DNA of 64,000 nucleotides. Origin: Gammaproteobacteria bacterium. GTDB taxonomy: Bacteria > Pseudomonadota > Gammaproteobacteria > JADZEE01. Made by a program: the position numbers and the translations under genes. The DNA is taken from the NCBI GenBank assembly GCA_020850735.1, contig JADZEE010000030.1, positions 1-64,000 on the forward strand. The letters are read 5' to 3'. Positions 7,796 through 16,630 of this stretch are shown here, piece after piece; position 1 is the first letter of the stretch, and every line of letters starts with the position of its first letter. The notes under the pieces are model-generated. The model did no database searches. It saw nothing but the letters and a program-made list of their open reading frames with translations, and was not told the DNA's origin.

Positions 7796-9448
7796 ATGCT
7801 CGGATTGATGATGGAGGCGCCGCTGACGATCACGGCGCTCATGCGGCATGCGCTGAGCAATCATGCCGACGTGGAGATCGTCAGCGTGACCGCGGACGCG
7901 CCGCGCCACCGTTGCACCTACGGCGACATATTCCGCCGTGCCGGCCAGCTCGCCGGCGCACTCGCGGACCTTGGCATGCGGCCGGGCGACCGGGTCGCGA
8001 CCCTGGCGTGGAACGATTACCGGCACCTGGAGCTGTACTACGGCGTGTCCTGCAGCGGCGGCGTGCTGCATACCATCAATCCGCGTCTGTTCGAGGAGCA
8101 GATCGTCTACATCGCCAACCACGCCGAGGATCGCTGGCTGTTCGTCGATCCCGCATTCCTGCCGCGTATCGAATCGCTGCGCGACGAGCTCCCGCGTCTG
8201 GAGAGGATCATCGTCCTCAGCGACGACGCGCACGTGCCCGCGACCAGACTGAGCGATGTCGTCAGTTACGAGGCTTTCATCGCCGGCACCGACCGCGACT
8301 TCCGCTGGCCCGATCTCGACGAACGTACCGCGAGCGCCTTGTGCTATACCTCCGGCACGACCGGCCATCCCAAGGGCGTGCTGTACGAACACCGATCGAC
8401 CGTGCTGCACGCTTTCGCATCCGCGCTGCCCGATGCCCTGCACGTGTCCATGCGCGACGCCCTCCTGCCGGTGGTGCCCATGTTTCACGCCAACGCCTGG
8501 GGCGCGCCCTATGCGGCGGTGCTGGCCGGCGCGAGGCTGGTCATGCCGGGGCCCAAACTCGGTGACGCACCGACTCTGTACGAGCTGATCGAGAACGAGC
8601 GTGTGAACGTCGCCCTCGGCGTGCCGACGGTGTGGCTGGGTCTGCTCGACTGGTGCGAGCGCGAGCGGCGGACGATGACGTCCCTCGAGCGCGTCGTGGT
8701 CGGTGGGTCGGCCTGTCCGCCGGCGGTCATCGAGCGTTTTCGCGCCGTGCACGGCGCCAGCGTGCGCCACGCCTGGGGCATGACCGAGATGAGCCCGCTT
8801 GGAACGGTCCACGTGTTGCGCCCGTCCCTGGAGCAGTTGCCCGAGGCCGAGCGCGCGCGGGTGGAGGCCAAGCAGGGCCGGGCCATTTTCGGCGTGGAGA
8901 TGAAGATCGTCGGTGACGATGGCGAGGCGCTGGCACACGACGGCCGGACTTTCGGCGTGCTCAAGGTGCGCGGGCCGTGGATCTGCCGCGAGTACTACAA
9001 GGCGGAGCGGGCGAGCGACGCGCACGACGCCGACGGCTGGTTCGCCACCGGCGATGTCGCCACCATCGACGCGGATGGTTACATGCAGATCACCGATCGC
9101 TCCAAGGACGTGATCAAATCCGGCGGTGAATGGATCAGCTCGATCGATCTGGAGAACACCGCGGTCGGCCATCCGGCGGTCGCCGAGGCGGCGGTCGTGG
9201 CCGTGCCCGATCCGAAGTGGCAGGAGCGGCCGCTGCTGGTCGTGGTGCCCAAGGCGGGCGCCGAGATCAGCCGCGAGGAGATGCTCGCCTGGTTCGAAGA
9301 CAAGGTCGCCAAGTGGTGGATCCCGGACGACGTGGTGTTCGTCACCGAGCTGCCGCACACCGCCACCGGCAAGATCAGCAAGGTCGTGCTGCGCGAGCAA
9401 CTCGCCACGCTGCCGGTCGGGGAGGTTGAGCGTGCGGACCGGCGCTGA
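7796..9448 (+). CDS. AlkK/DmdB-like acyl-CoA ligase
   Basis: 550 residues, ATG 7796 with a strong GAGGGGGG ribosome-binding site. ANL-superfamily motifs are in order: P-loop '[12 protein letters not shown]' (about residue 183), '[11 protein letters not shown]', '[12 protein letters not shown]', '[21 protein letters not shown]', and the C-terminal catalytic lysine in '[14 protein letters not shown]'. It activates a carboxylic acid with ATP and CoA through an acyl-adenylate. The subgroup is the medium-chain AlkK type, which also contains 3-(methylthio)propionyl-CoA ligase (DmdB). The DmdC-like dehydrogenase 92 nt downstream and the MddA-like methyltransferase beyond it favour the DmdB reading, but medium-chain fatty acid activation is equally compatible with the sequence. 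Confidence 0.88.
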   Translation: MLGLMMEAPLTITALMRHALSNHADVEIVSVTADAPRHRCTYGDIFRRAGQLAGALADLGMRPGDRVATLAWNDYRHLELYYGVSCSGGVLHTINPRLFEEQIVYIANHAEDRWLFVDPAFLPRIESLRDELPRLERIIVLSDDAHVPATRLSDVVSYEAFIAGTDRDFRWPDLDERTASALCYTSGTTGHPKGVLYEHRSTVLHAFASALPDALHVSMRDALLPVVPMFHANAWGAPYAAVLAGARLVMPGPKLGDAPTLYELIENERVNVALGVPTVWLGLLDWCERERRTMTSLERVVVGGSACPPAVIERFRAVHGASVRHAWGMTEMSPLGTVHVLRPSLEQLPEAERARVEAKQGRAIFGVEMKIVGDDGEALAHDGRTFGVLKVRGPWICREYYKAERASDAHDADGWFATGDVATIDADGYMQITDRSKDVIKSGGEWISSIDLENTAVGHPAVAEAAVVAVPDPKWQERPLLVVVPKAGAEISREEMLAWFEDKVAKWWIPDDVVFVTELPHTATGKISKVVLREQLATLPVGEVERADRR

Positions 9449-9540
9449 CATACTCCAACGCCTGCTACGGCGCCGCGGCCGCACGGTGCCGCGTTCCGGC
9501 GGCACCGCTACCCACATCCCCGTGACAGAGGAAGGGAATC

Positions 9541-11328
9541 ATGAGTGATTACCGCGCTCCCGTGGCCGACATGCTGTTCGCGGTCACCGAGCTCGCCGGA
9601 CTGGCCGGCGTGCGCAGGCTCCCGGGTTTCGAGGAGGCGACCGACGACGTCGTCGCCCACATTCTGGAGGAGGCGGGCCGGTTCGCGGGCGAGGTGCTCG
9701 CGCCGCTCAACCGCGACGGCGATCGGCACGGTACGCGAGTGGAAGATCGCCGCGTGGTGCCGGCGCCCGGTTTCAAGGACGCTTACCGGCGCTTCGTCGA
9801 AGGCGGCTGGAACGGTCTGCCGGGTCCCGTGGCCTTCAGCGGCCAGGGGCTGCCGCAGGTCGTCGCCATGCCGGTGGCCGAGATGTGGACCGCCGCCAAC
9901 ATGGCCTTTTCGCTGTGTCCGATGCTGACCCAGGGCGCGGTCGATGCGCTCATCGTGCACGGTTGCGAGGCGCTGAAGAACCGCTACCTCGACAAGCTCG
10001 TCACCGGCGAGTGGACCGGCACCATGAACCTCACCGAGCCGCAGGCGGGCTCGGATCTGGCCGCGGTGGCGACCCGGGCCGTGCCGAAAGGCGATCATTA
10101 CCTGATCACCGGCCAGAAGATCTTCATCACCTACGGCGATCACGATTTCACCGACAACATCATCCACATGGTGCTGGCGCGGGTGCCGGGCGGCCCGCCC
10201 GGAACCAAGGGCCTGTCGTTGTTCCTGGTGCCCAAGGTGCTGGTCGGCGACGACGGCGCGCTCGGCCGGCCGAACGATCTGTTCCCGGTGTCGGTCGAGC
10301 ACAAGCTCGGCATCAACGCGAGCCCGACCTGCGTCATGAGCTACGGTGAGAACGGCGGTGCGGTCGGCTACCTGGTGGGCGAGCTGCACAACGGCATGGC
10401 GTGCATGTTCACCATGATGAACGAGGCGCGCGTGGCGGTCGGGCTCGAGGGTGTGGGTCTGGGCGAGCGGGCCTACCAGCAGGCGCGCGATTACGCGAAG
10501 GATCGAGTCCAGGGCACGACTCCGGACGGCGCCGAACGCGTCGCCATCATCCGCCATGCGGACGTGCGCCGCATGCTCATGTTCATGCGTTCGGCGACCG
10601 AGGCCATGCGCGCGCTCGCCTACGTCACCGCCGCCGCGGTCGACCATGCGCATCGTGTCGAAGAGCCCGCGCAGCGGGCGCAGCACGAAGCGCGCGTCGC
10701 GCTGCTCACCCCCATCGTCAAGGGCTGGTCCACCGAGCTGGCCCAGGAGGTCGTGTCGATCGGCGTGCAGGTGCACGGCGGCATGGGCTTCATCGAGGAG
10801 ACCGGTGCCGCCCAGCATTTCCGCGACGCCCGCATCGCGCCGATCTACGAAGGGACGACCGGCATCCAGGCGCTGGATCTGGTCGGTCGCAAGATCCTGC
10901 GCGACGGTGGTCGCAGCTTCGGCGAGCTGATGGTCGAGATCGGTCACGTCCTCGCCGCGCTCGACGAATTCCACGATCCCGCCGCGCGCGCGATCGCCTT
11001 CGGGCTCAGCGAAAGCCTGCGTGCCGTCGAGGAAGCCGCGACCTGGCTGCAGGAAAGCTGGCGCAACGACGTCCATGCGGCCGGTGCGGCGGCCTACAAT
11101 TTCCTCATGCTGATGGGCACCGTGTGCGGAGGCTGGCAGATGGCCAAGGCCGCGCTGGTGGCGCAGCGCAAGCTGGCCGCCGGCGAGGGTGATACGGCGT
11201 ACTGCCGGGCCAAGATCGTCACGGCCCGCTTCTACGCCGAACACATCCTGCCGCGGGCCGGCGCCTACGGCCGTGCCGTGACCGCGGGCAGCGACAGCAC
11301 CATGGCGCTCGAGGCCGAAGCGTTCTGA
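9541..11328 (+). CDS. DmdC-like large acyl-CoA dehydrogenase
   Basis: 595 residues, ATG 9541 after GAGGAAGGG. It is longer than ordinary acyl-CoA dehydrogenases (about 380). A short N-terminal extension precedes the FAD-binding core ('[17 protein letters not shown]', '[14 protein letters not shown]'), then '[21 protein letters not shown]' and the catalytic Glu in '[18 protein letters not shown]'. An extra C-terminal helical domain of about 130 residues follows. This layout is that of the DmdC/3-methylmercaptopropionyl-CoA dehydrogenase group, although many members act on ordinary acyl-CoAs. It lies 92 nt after the ligase and 13 nt before the MddA-like gene, in one transcription unit. The expected reaction is alpha,beta-dehydrogenation of the CoA thioester made by the ligase, with electrons going to ETF. 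Confidence 0.88.
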   Translation: MSDYRAPVADMLFAVTELAGLAGVRRLPGFEEATDDVVAHILEEAGRFAGEVLAPLNRDGDRHGTRVEDRRVVPAPGFKDAYRRFVEGGWNGLPGPVAFSGQGLPQVVAMPVAEMWTAANMAFSLCPMLTQGAVDALIVHGCEALKNRYLDKLVTGEWTGTMNLTEPQAGSDLAAVATRAVPKGDHYLITGQKIFITYGDHDFTDNIIHMVLARVPGGPPGTKGLSLFLVPKVLVGDDGALGRPNDLFPVSVEHKLGINASPTCVMSYGENGGAVGYLVGELHNGMACMFTMMNEARVAVGLEGVGLGERAYQQARDYAKDRVQGTTPDGAERVAIIRHADVRRMLMFMRSATEAMRALAYVTAAAVDHAHRVEEPAQRAQHEARVALLTPIVKGWSTELAQEVVSIGVQVHGGMGFIEETGAAQHFRDARIAPIYEGTTGIQALDLVGRKILRDGGRSFGELMVEIGHVLAALDEFHDPAARAIAFGLSESLRAVEEAATWLQESWRNDVHAAGAAAYNFLMLMGTVCGGWQMAKAALVAQRKLAAGEGDTAYCRAKIVTARFYAEHILPRAGAYGRAVTAGSDSTMALEAEAF

Positions 11329-11341
11329 GCCGGGCGCGGCC

Positions 11342-12058
11342 ATGCTGATCTTCCTCTATGGGATGTTCGCCTATGGCGTTTCCATGGCGACGGTGGTGTG
11401 GCTCATCGCCGCCTGTTTTGACCTGCTGCCGTTGGGTTTCGAAGGCGCCGCGGTCGTGCGCGGCACGCCGGCGACGTTGGTCGATCTCGGTCTCATCGCC
11501 CTGTTCGCCGTGCAGCACACGATCATGGCGCGCCGCGGCTTCAAGGCCTGGTGGCAACGCGTGATCCCGCCGGCCGCCGAGCGCAGCACCTACGTGCTCG
11601 TCTCTGGCGCCATCCTCGTGGTCATTTTCGCCGGCTGGCAGCCGACCGACGGCGGCTGGATCTGGTACGTCGAGCAGCCCGGGCTGCGGCTCGCCCTGTG
11701 GGGCCTCAACGTGCTCGGCTGGGTACTGCTGCTGATCGCCACCTTCGCGACCAACCACTTCGACCTGTACGGCGTGCGCCAGGCGTGGCTGCACCTGCGC
11801 GGCCGCGATTACGAACCACCGCCGTTCGTCGAGGGCTGGGTGTACCGCATCTGCCGTCACCCGCTCATGCTCGGCGTGCTCGTGGGCGTGTGGGCGACGC
11901 CGCAGATGTCGAGCGATCACTTCGTGCTCGCGCTGGGATTCAGCGCCTACATCGTGATGGGGATCTGGTTCGAGGAACGCGATCTGGTGCACCAGTTCGG
12001 CGACCGCTATCTCGACTACCGCCGCCGCGTCGGCGCCCTCTTGCCGCGCTGGTTCTGA
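11342..12058 (+). CDS. MddA/NnrU-like integral membrane methyltransferase
   Basis: 238 residues with five to six hydrophobic segments (about 1-25, 45-65, 82-100, 112-135, 175-200). The C-terminal half has the isoprenylcysteine-methyltransferase-like signature 'VYRICRHPLMLGVLVGVWATP' followed by 'FEERDLVHQFGDRYLDYRRRV', the SAM-binding region of the ICMT/NnrU/MddA superfamily. MddA methylates methanethiol to dimethyl sulfide; NnrU relatives have other or unknown roles. 'FAVQHTIMARRGFKAWW' near residue 55 also matches the MddA group. It is 13 nt from the dehydrogenase gene and is probably cotranscribed. With DmdB-like and DmdC-like genes upstream, a sulfur-methyl role is attractive but not proven. 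Confidence 0.72.
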   Translation: MLIFLYGMFAYGVSMATVVWLIAACFDLLPLGFEGAAVVRGTPATLVDLGLIALFAVQHTIMARRGFKAWWQRVIPPAAERSTYVLVSGAILVVIFAGWQPTDGGWIWYVEQPGLRLALWGLNVLGWVLLLIATFATNHFDLYGVRQAWLHLRGRDYEPPPFVEGWVYRICRHPLMLGVLVGVWATPQMSSDHFVLALGFSAYIVMGIWFEERDLVHQFGDRYLDYRRRVGALLPRWF

Positions 12059-12094
12059 CGATCCGGCGCTGCGCCGCGTCGTGTCCGCCGTCCC

Positions 12095-12727
12095 TCACCC
12101 GCGGTCCGTCTCCCCGGGCGCCTGCGGTTTGCGGACGAAACCATAGCGTGCCGGCACCGCGTCCGCGCCGATGGCTGTGACCGGCACGGCGGCGTCTTCC
12201 CACACCAGTGTCAGTCCCGGATCCGCGCCGGCCATCAGGCGCTCGAGCGCGGCCGCGGTATCCGGGTCGCGCAGCGGCCGACCGCCCGTGTCGCGCAGCT
12301 GCCCGACCAGCGTGGCGAGATCGCGCGAATCGAGCAGCCCGATGCCGGGATCGCCGGCGAGCAGCAGGTGTCCGTCCGCGTCGACGTGAGCGGCGCGCAG
12401 CCGTCCGACCGGCAGGCCGGTATGCGTCACCAGCGTACCGGTGCCGTCGATGCGAAACACCCAGGGCGTGTAGTGCAGCTCGACGAATACGCGCTGCGGC
12501 CCGTTCTGCATGAACCAGCGTCCCGCGGCGTCGCAGGCGTAGTTGCGGCCGATGAAGGCGATGAGGTTGGCGTTGGTGAGCGGCGCGCCCTGCAGCAGCC
12601 AGCGGCCGCCGGGATCCAGGCCGAGCCAGCCGTAGCACTCGGGCACGTTCGGCCACTTCGCCATGGCGCGACGTACGCTTTCGTCGAACGTCGGGGTGGC
12701 GGGATCCGGTCGCGGCGGATCGTTCAT
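12095..12727 (-). CDS. conserved hypothetical protein
   Basis: 210 residues from ATG 12727 (an upstream in-frame extension to 12811 looks like low-complexity leader). No signal peptide, membrane segment or recognised motif. The N-terminal part alternates Trp-rich beta strands: 'VPECYGWLGLDPGGRWLLQG', 'FIGRNYACDAAGRWFMQNGP', 'FVELHYTPWVFRIDGTG'. It reads like a small cytoplasmic beta-rich protein that I have seen only as uncharacterised in other proteobacteria. It is convergent with the MddA-like gene (36 nt between stops), and upstream on the same strand is open sequence. No function can be assigned. Confidence 0.65.
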   Translation of the reverse strand: MNDPPRPDPATPTFDESVRRAMAKWPNVPECYGWLGLDPGGRWLLQGAPLTNANLIAFIGRNYACDAAGRWFMQNGPQRVFVELHYTPWVFRIDGTGTLVTHTGLPVGRLRAAHVDADGHLLLAGDPGIGLLDSRDLATLVGQLRDTGGRPLRDPDTAAALERLMAGADPGLTLVWEDAAVPVTAIGADAVPARYGFVRKPQAPGETDRG

Positions 12728-12869
12728 CGGGCTCGACGGCGCAGGCACGGTGCGGGCCGCCCGTACACCTGGAGCGGGCGCCGCACGGCCGGCGGTGAGA
12801 CGAGGTGACACACCGGCACATTGTGCCGGCCCGGGTCCGCGCCGTCACGCATAATCAGCGCTATTGCGC

Positions 12870-13414
12870 TCAGGACTCGAGATGGCCGTCGCGCAGGTGG
12901 AATATGCGGTCGAAACGATCGAAGACTTTCTCGTCGTGGGTAACGGCCAGGATCGCGGCCCGCTGATCGAGCGCGACCTTGGCCGGCAGATCCATGACCA
13001 TGCGCGCGCGTTCCGAATCGAGTGCGGCGGTAGGCTCGTCGGCGAGGATGATGCGCGGTCGGTTGGCGAGCGCACGGGCGATGGCCACACGCTGGGCTGC
13101 ACCGCCGCAGAGCTGGGCCGGGAACGCATGGCCGCGCTGGCCGACCTCCAGGTAATCCAGCAGCTCGTGCGCGCGCGCCCGGCCGGCGGCCGGATGCTGG
13201 CCGGCGAGGTCGAGCACGACGGCGACGTTCTCGATGCTGGTCAAAAAGGCAACAGGTTGCGGAACTGGAAGATGAAACCGATCTTGTCGAGGCGCAGCCG
13301 GCGCAGAGCGGGTCGCAGCCAATGGCCGCCGTAGACCAGCTCACCGTCGACGAGCCGCACGGTGGTCTCGACGATTTCGGTCATGCGCTCGGCGGCGCTT
13401 TTCCTGGTCCGCAT
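12870..13414 (-). pseudogene. decayed LolD/DevA-type ABC transporter ATPase
   Basis: The minus strand shows an ABC ATPase in two frames. The upstream part ends 'LDKIGFIFQFRNLLPF' then stop. The downstream part resumes 'LTSIENVAVVLDLAG' and runs through Walker B 'RIILADEPTAALDSER' and the H-loop 'ILAVTHDEKVFDRFDRIFHL'. The break lies in a run of five T on the minus strand near 13244-13248, where six T would restore the frame. Two further defects argue for real decay rather than only a read error. The N-terminal 60-80 residues with Walker A are absent, and the signature LSGGE is LCGGA. No FtsX-like permease partner is adjacent. It is read as a dead remnant of a lipoprotein or peptide export ATPase. 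Confidence 0.8.
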
Positions 13415-13453
13415 GGCAGCCCACAGTAGTGAGTTATCAATCACTAGTTATAG

Positions 13454-13477
13454 GGGCTTGCCTGCGGCTGCAAGCCC
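13454..13477. terminator. short hairpin in the gap upstream of the ABC remnant
   Basis: GGGCTTGC, 8-nt loop, GCAAGCCC forms a perfect 8-bp stem. It follows an AT-rich patch (13428-13452) unlike the surrounding DNA. There is no U-tract on either strand, so it is a weak terminator candidate or a rearrangement-associated structure. Confidence 0.3.
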
Positions 13478-13597
13478 GTTGGCGCGTCATGGCCCGCCGT
13501 CGGCACCGGTCCCGATGGGGAGCGGTCCGCAGATCCGGCACGGCGGCGGGCGCGGGATCCGGCACAATAGCGCCCGGTCGACGGGCGAGGGGGATTG

Positions 13598-13894
13598 ATG
13601 CAAAGCGAACGGCTGGCGCTGTGTCCGCTCCCGGCGATGGCCCGGGTGGCGGTGATCGCGGCCGATACCCTGGACTGGCGGGCCGCGGCCGTCGCGCGCC
13701 CGGTGCTCGACGGGCGCCGGCATGCCCATGCCTGTCCGGCGCCCGGCAACCGCGAGGTCGAGACCGCGGCTCGTGGCACGCGCCGGCCTTGGGGGTGCGG
13801 CCTGACGGTGTGCGCGGGCATCGCCCGCACCGGCGTACGCGCGCTCGCGCACCTGGCCGCAGACGTGTTCAAAAATGGAACGCCCGGACCATGA
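13598..13894 (+). CDS. possible small protein coupled to the acetolactate-synthase-like gene
   Basis: 98-codon frame with a good GAGGGGGA ribosome-binding site at 13587-13594 and ATG 13598. Its stop overlaps the next gene start as ATGA (13891-13894), the arrangement used for translational coupling in this genome. The product has four cysteines, two of them in 'PWGCGLTVCAGIARTGV', and no family I recognise. It is not an IlvN/ACT regulatory subunit. GC-rich DNA yields chance frames of this length, so the case rests on the ribosome-binding site and the overlap; it may simply be a leader that loads ribosomes onto the downstream gene. Confidence 0.35.
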   Translation: MQSERLALCPLPAMARVAVIAADTLDWRAAAVARPVLDGRRHAHACPAPGNREVETAARGTRRPWGCGLTVCAGIARTGVRALAHLAADVFKNGTPGP

Positions 13895-15705
13895 CCACCG
13901 ACACCATTACCTACGACGACGTCGCCACGATCACCGGCGGGCCGCTCGACTCACTGCGGCCCGAGGAGCGCGATGGCGCGCTGCGCGGTGCCGAGATCCT
14001 GGCCCGCTGCCTGAAGCTCGAGGGTGTGGACGTGCTGTTCGGCTATCCGGGCGGCGCCAACCTGGAGATCTTCGACGTGCTCGCCGCCGCCGGCATCGAC
14101 TGCGTTCGCACCGAGCACGAGCAGGGTGCCGCGCATGCCGCCGAGGGTTACGCGCGCGCGACCGGCCGGGTGGGCGTGTGCCTGGCGACCTCCGGTCCGG
14201 GCGCGACCAACCTCGTCACCGGTATCGCGGACGCCTACAGCGACTCCATTGCGATGGTCGCCATCACCGGCAACGTGCCGACGCCCCTGCTCGGAAAGAA
14301 CGCCTTCCAGGAGGCCGACATCGTTGCCATCGCCGCGCCGATCACCAAGGGCAGTTTCCTGGTCGATCGCGTCGGCGCGATCCCGCGCACCGTGGGCGAG
14401 GCCTTCGCGCTGGCGCGCGGTCCGCGACCTGGCCCGGTGCTCGTCGACGTTCCCAAGGACGTCCAGCAACACTACCCGCGCGATGCGCAGGGTCGCTACC
14501 GGCCGCCGCAGATGCCCGCCGCCATCGACGCGCCCGAGCCGGTGGTCGGCGGCATGAGCGAGATGCAGCTCGACGAATGCTGCCGGATGATCGCGCAGGC
14601 CGAGCGGCCGGTGATCTATGCCGGCGGCGGGATCGTCAGCGCGAACGCCGCCGCCGCGCTGCGCGCGCTCGCCGAGAAGCTCGGTTGCCCGGTGACGACC
14701 ACGCTCATGGGTGTCGGCGCCTTTCCGCCCGATCACCCGCTGTGGCTGCACGTGCTCGGCATGCACGGCACGGTGGCGGCGAACACGGCCGTGAACGAGG
14801 CGGATCTGGTACTCGCCCTCGGCGTGCGCTTCGACGACCGCGTCACCGGCAAGGTGAGCGAATTCATCCGCCACGGACGCATCATCCACGTCGACGTCGA
14901 TCGGCGCGAGCTCGGCAAGAACAAGCCGGCGACGCTCGCCGTACACGCCGATCTGCGGATCGCCCTCGATCAGCTCGTCGCCGCCGCGGTGGCGGGTGAG
15001 TGTGGCGCGTGGCGCGCCTATCTCGAGGAAGTCGCACGCCGGCATCCGCTCGACGCCGGTCCGGCCGGGGCGCTCACGGGGGCGCGCGCGATCCAGGTGC
15101 TCTCGGACGTGACCGGCGGCGACGCGCTGGTCACGCTCGGTGTCGGCCAGCACCAGATGTGGGCCATGCAGCACTACCGGGCACGGCGGCCGCGCTCGTT
15201 CCTGTCGAGCTCGGGTTTCGGCACCATGGGCTACGGGCTGCCGGCCGCGATCGGCGCCAAGATCGGCTGCCCGCAGCGGCTGGTCGTCGACATCGACGGT
15301 GACGGCAGCCTGAACATGACCATTCACGAGCTCGCCACCTGCCGCCGGCGTGGCATCGGCGTCAAGATCGTGGTGATCAACAACCAGTGGCTCGGCATGG
15401 TGCGCCAGTGGCAGGACATGATCTACGCCGGCCACCGCGCCGGCTCGGCGATGGCCGATCCGGCGACCCGCGTCGCGCCGGCGGGTGAGAACGACGTCTA
15501 CCCGGACTTCGTCACCATCGCCGCCGGCTACCGCGTGCGCGCCGAGCGCGTGCGCGGGCTCGCCGATCTCCAGGCCGCCTACACACGCATGCTTGCCGTG
15601 GCGGATGAACCCTATCTTGTCGATGTCGTGGTCGAGCGCGAGAGCAACGTTTACCCGATGATCCCCGCCGGCGGCAGCTACGCGGACGTCATCCTCGCGG
15701 ACTGA
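13891..15705 (+). CDS. acetolactate synthase large-subunit-like ThDP enzyme
   Basis: 604 residues, ATG 13891. ThDP-enzyme layout: N-terminal PYR domain with 'GVDVLFGYPGGANLEIFDVL' and the catalytic Glu E77 in H-E-Q-G-A-A-H; central FAD/regulatory-type domain; C-terminal PP domain with 'VVDIDGDGSLNMTIHELATC' and 'VVINNQWLGMVRQWQD', the Mg-ThDP motif and the ALS-specific 'LGMV.QWQ'. The family condenses two pyruvates, or pyruvate plus 2-ketobutyrate, in branched-chain amino acid synthesis. The usual IlvN subunit gene is not adjacent. An SDR follows 106 nt later, and no ilvC is nearby, so this may be a second, special-purpose copy rather than the housekeeping enzyme. Confidence 0.85.
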   Translation: MTTDTITYDDVATITGGPLDSLRPEERDGALRGAEILARCLKLEGVDVLFGYPGGANLEIFDVLAAAGIDCVRTEHEQGAAHAAEGYARATGRVGVCLATSGPGATNLVTGIADAYSDSIAMVAITGNVPTPLLGKNAFQEADIVAIAAPITKGSFLVDRVGAIPRTVGEAFALARGPRPGPVLVDVPKDVQQHYPRDAQGRYRPPQMPAAIDAPEPVVGGMSEMQLDECCRMIAQAERPVIYAGGGIVSANAAAALRALAEKLGCPVTTTLMGVGAFPPDHPLWLHVLGMHGTVAANTAVNEADLVLALGVRFDDRVTGKVSEFIRHGRIIHVDVDRRELGKNKPATLAVHADLRIALDQLVAAAVAGECGAWRAYLEEVARRHPLDAGPAGALTGARAIQVLSDVTGGDALVTLGVGQHQMWAMQHYRARRPRSFLSSSGFGTMGYGLPAAIGAKIGCPQRLVVDIDGDGSLNMTIHELATCRRRGIGVKIVVINNQWLGMVRQWQDMIYAGHRAGSAMADPATRVAPAGENDVYPDFVTIAAGYRVRAERVRGLADLQAAYTRMLAVADEPYLVDVVVERESNVYPMIPAGGSYADVILAD

Positions 15706-15811
15706 CGCGCGCGGCCCTGCCGACCACCCGAACGGGTGCTTGCGGCGGCCGATCCGCGGGCGCTAGCCTCATTGTCCGCCGGCGGTCGGCCGGCACGCGG
15801 GAGGCGACGCC

Positions 15812-16621
15812 ATGGGACGACTCGACGGCAGGGTGGCGATGGTCACCGGCGCGGCCGGCGGCATCGGCGCCTGCGCGGCACGCCAGCTCGCGGCGGAAGG
15901 CGCGACCGTGGTGCTCACGGACGTCGACACCGAAGGCGGGCGGCAGGTGGCCGCGGAGCCCTGCGGCGGCGCCGGGCGGATGGAGTTCGTGCGCCTGGAC
16001 GTGACGCGCGAGGATGACTGGCTGGCCGTCATCGCGCAGGTCGAACGCGAGCACGGCGGTCTGGATGTGCTGGTCAACAACGCCGGCATCACCCTCATCA
16101 AGCCCATCGCGCAGACCTCGCTGGCGGAGTGGCGGCGCCTGACGGCCGTCAACGTCGACAGTGTGTGCCTGGGCATGAAGCACGCGCTGCCGGCGATGAC
16201 GGCACGGGCGCGGTCACGCATCGAGGGCGGCTCGATCATCAACATGTCCTCGGTCGCCGGCATCGTCGGAGTGCCCAACTGCCTCGCCTACAGCATGACC
16301 AAGGCCGCCGTGCGCCACATGACCAAGTCCGCGGCCCTGGAGTTCGCCGACGCCGGCTACAACATCCGCGTCAACTCCATTCACCCGGGGTTCACCCGGA
16401 CGCCGATGGCGGAGTCGATCTACCGGATCTGGGCCGAGACCGGCGCGTTCGGTACCCGCGATCTGGAGGCGACGCGGCGCATCTTCGTCGACCTGCACCC
16501 GCTGCGCCGCCAGGAGCAGCCGCTCGACGTCGCGCGCGGTGTGGTCTTCCTGGCGTGCGACGAGTCCGGCTACATGACCGGTGCGGAGCTGGTGATCGAC
16601 GGCGGCTTCGTGACGCGTTGA
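15812..16621 (+). CDS. short-chain dehydrogenase/reductase
   Basis: 269 residues, ATG 15812 with GGGAGG upstream. Classical SDR: nucleotide-binding 'MVTGAAGGIGACAARQLA', acidic residue in 'VVLTDVDTEG' favouring NAD(H), 'NNAGITL', catalytic Ser in 'INMSSVAGIVG' and Y-x3-K in 'LAYSMTKAAVRH', C-terminal 'MTGAELVIDGGFVTR'. It resembles 3-alpha/20-beta hydroxysteroid and cyclopentanol-type dehydrogenases, a group where substrate cannot be inferred from sequence. It is convergent with the TonB receptor gene, only 9 nt between the stops. Confidence 0.87.
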   Translation: MGRLDGRVAMVTGAAGGIGACAARQLAAEGATVVLTDVDTEGGRQVAAEPCGGAGRMEFVRLDVTREDDWLAVIAQVEREHGGLDVLVNNAGITLIKPIAQTSLAEWRRLTAVNVDSVCLGMKHALPAMTARARSRIEGGSIINMSSVAGIVGVPNCLAYSMTKAAVRHMTKSAALEFADAGYNIRVNSIHPGFTRTPMAESIYRIWAETGAFGTRDLEATRRIFVDLHPLRRQEQPLDVARGVVFLACDESGYMTGAELVIDGGFVTR

Positions 16622-16630
16622 AGCGCGCCG

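Noticed and set aside
13429..13890. N-terminal extension of the acetolactate-synthase-like protein up to 13429
   Set aside because: The extension is Arg/Gly/Ala-rich without fold features; homologous sequence starts near ATG 13891.
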